Part shown: piece after piece, positions 6,235-6,440 of the stretch
Numbering within the stretch: position 1 is the stretch's first letter
Layout of the letters: every line of letters starts with the position of its first letter
Assembly: GCA_002420085.1 (NCBI GenBank)
Contig: DIHI01000048.1
Span: forward strand, 1-6,440
Direction: 5' to 3'
Source of the DNA: Lysobacterales bacterium UBA5700
GTDB lineage: Bacteria; Pseudomonadota; Gammaproteobacteria; Xanthomonadales; Xanthomonadaceae
DNA length: 6,440 nt
Made by a program: the position numbers and the translations under genes
Notes under the pieces: model-generated
The model's input: the letters and a program-made list of their open reading frames with translations, nothing else
Database searches by the model: none
What the model was told of the DNA's origin: nothing

Positions 6235-6440
6235 ACATGCTGCCGGAACTCGGCCAGATCGCCCTGATCCTGGCCCTGATCGCCGCCATCGCGCTCGGAA
6301 CCCTGCCACTGATCGGCGCCCAGATCGCCTCCGCACCGCTGATGGCCACCGCCCGACCGGCGGCCTGGGCGCAGTTCCTGTTGCTGGTGGTGTCGTTCGC
6401 AGTCCTGACCTGGGCCTTCGTCAGCCAGGACTTCTCGGTC
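6231..6440 (+). CDS. ccmF: CcmF, cytochrome c haem lyase subunit; only the first 70 codons are in the window
   Basis: Large WWD-family membrane protein that takes haem from CcmE and, with CcmH/CcmI, attaches it to the CXXCH motif of apocytochromes. Only the N-terminus is present. MLPELGQIALILAL, then ARPAAWAQFLLLVVSFAVL and AFVSQDFSV, match the conserved start of CcmF, including a first and second hydrophobic span (about 9-30 and 45-65). The ATG at 6231 overlaps the ccmE stop as ATGA. The in-frame ATG at 6237 would give MLPELG, closer to the usual MIPELG start, and cannot be excluded. The His ligands and WWD motif of the full protein lie beyond the right edge. The frame is open to the last base. 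Confidence 0.95.
   Translation, partial: MNMLPELGQIALILALIAAIALGTLPLIGAQIASAPLMATARPAAWAQFLLLVVSFAVLTWAFVSQDFSV

Overview
This is GC-rich chromosomal DNA, almost entirely coding. The gene content and the CcmA-F order point to a proteobacterium, most likely a gammaproteobacterium. The proteins resemble the E. coli/Pseudomonas type of System I cytochrome c maturation. A member of the Xanthomonadales/Wenzhouxiangella-Chromatiales neighbourhood would fit the high GC and the large secreted protease, but that placement is a guess.

Left half (1-3140, minus strand): one uninterrupted reading frame of 1046 codons that runs off the left edge. It encodes a secreted subtilisin-family (S8) serine protease. 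It has a signal peptide, an I9-type propeptide, and a catalytic domain with Asp199, His264, Asn365 and Ser605. A protease-associated (PA) domain is inserted between His and Ser, followed by a C-terminal fibronectin-like region and a further module with an EF-hand-like calcium loop. No stop codon occurs in this frame anywhere in the window.

Middle (3141-3372): a 232-bp intergenic region between divergent genes. It holds a near-consensus FNR/Anr box (TTGAT-N4-ATCAT), a candidate -10 hexamer (TAGCAT), and a small cluster of mutually exclusive hairpins just upstream of the box. The spacing predicts transcription starting on, or one base after, the A of the best ccmA start codon, so the ccm message may be leaderless.

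Right half (3373-6440, plus strand): a tightly packed ccmABCDEF operon, with ccmF cut by the right edge. CcmA and CcmB form the ABC transporter that, with CcmC and CcmD, loads haem onto the periplasmic chaperone CcmE and releases it. CcmF then passes the haem to apocytochrome c. Junctions are an 8-bp overlap (A/B), a 25-bp gap (B/C) and ATGA overlaps (C/D, D/E, E/F), typical of translational coupling. An FNR-type control would tie c-type cytochrome assembly to low oxygen.

I see no mobile element, CRISPR array, tRNA or rRNA. Most of the window is conventional. The points most worth checking are the FNR-box/leaderless-start geometry, the protease's C-terminal architecture, and two unexpected cysteines in CcmE.
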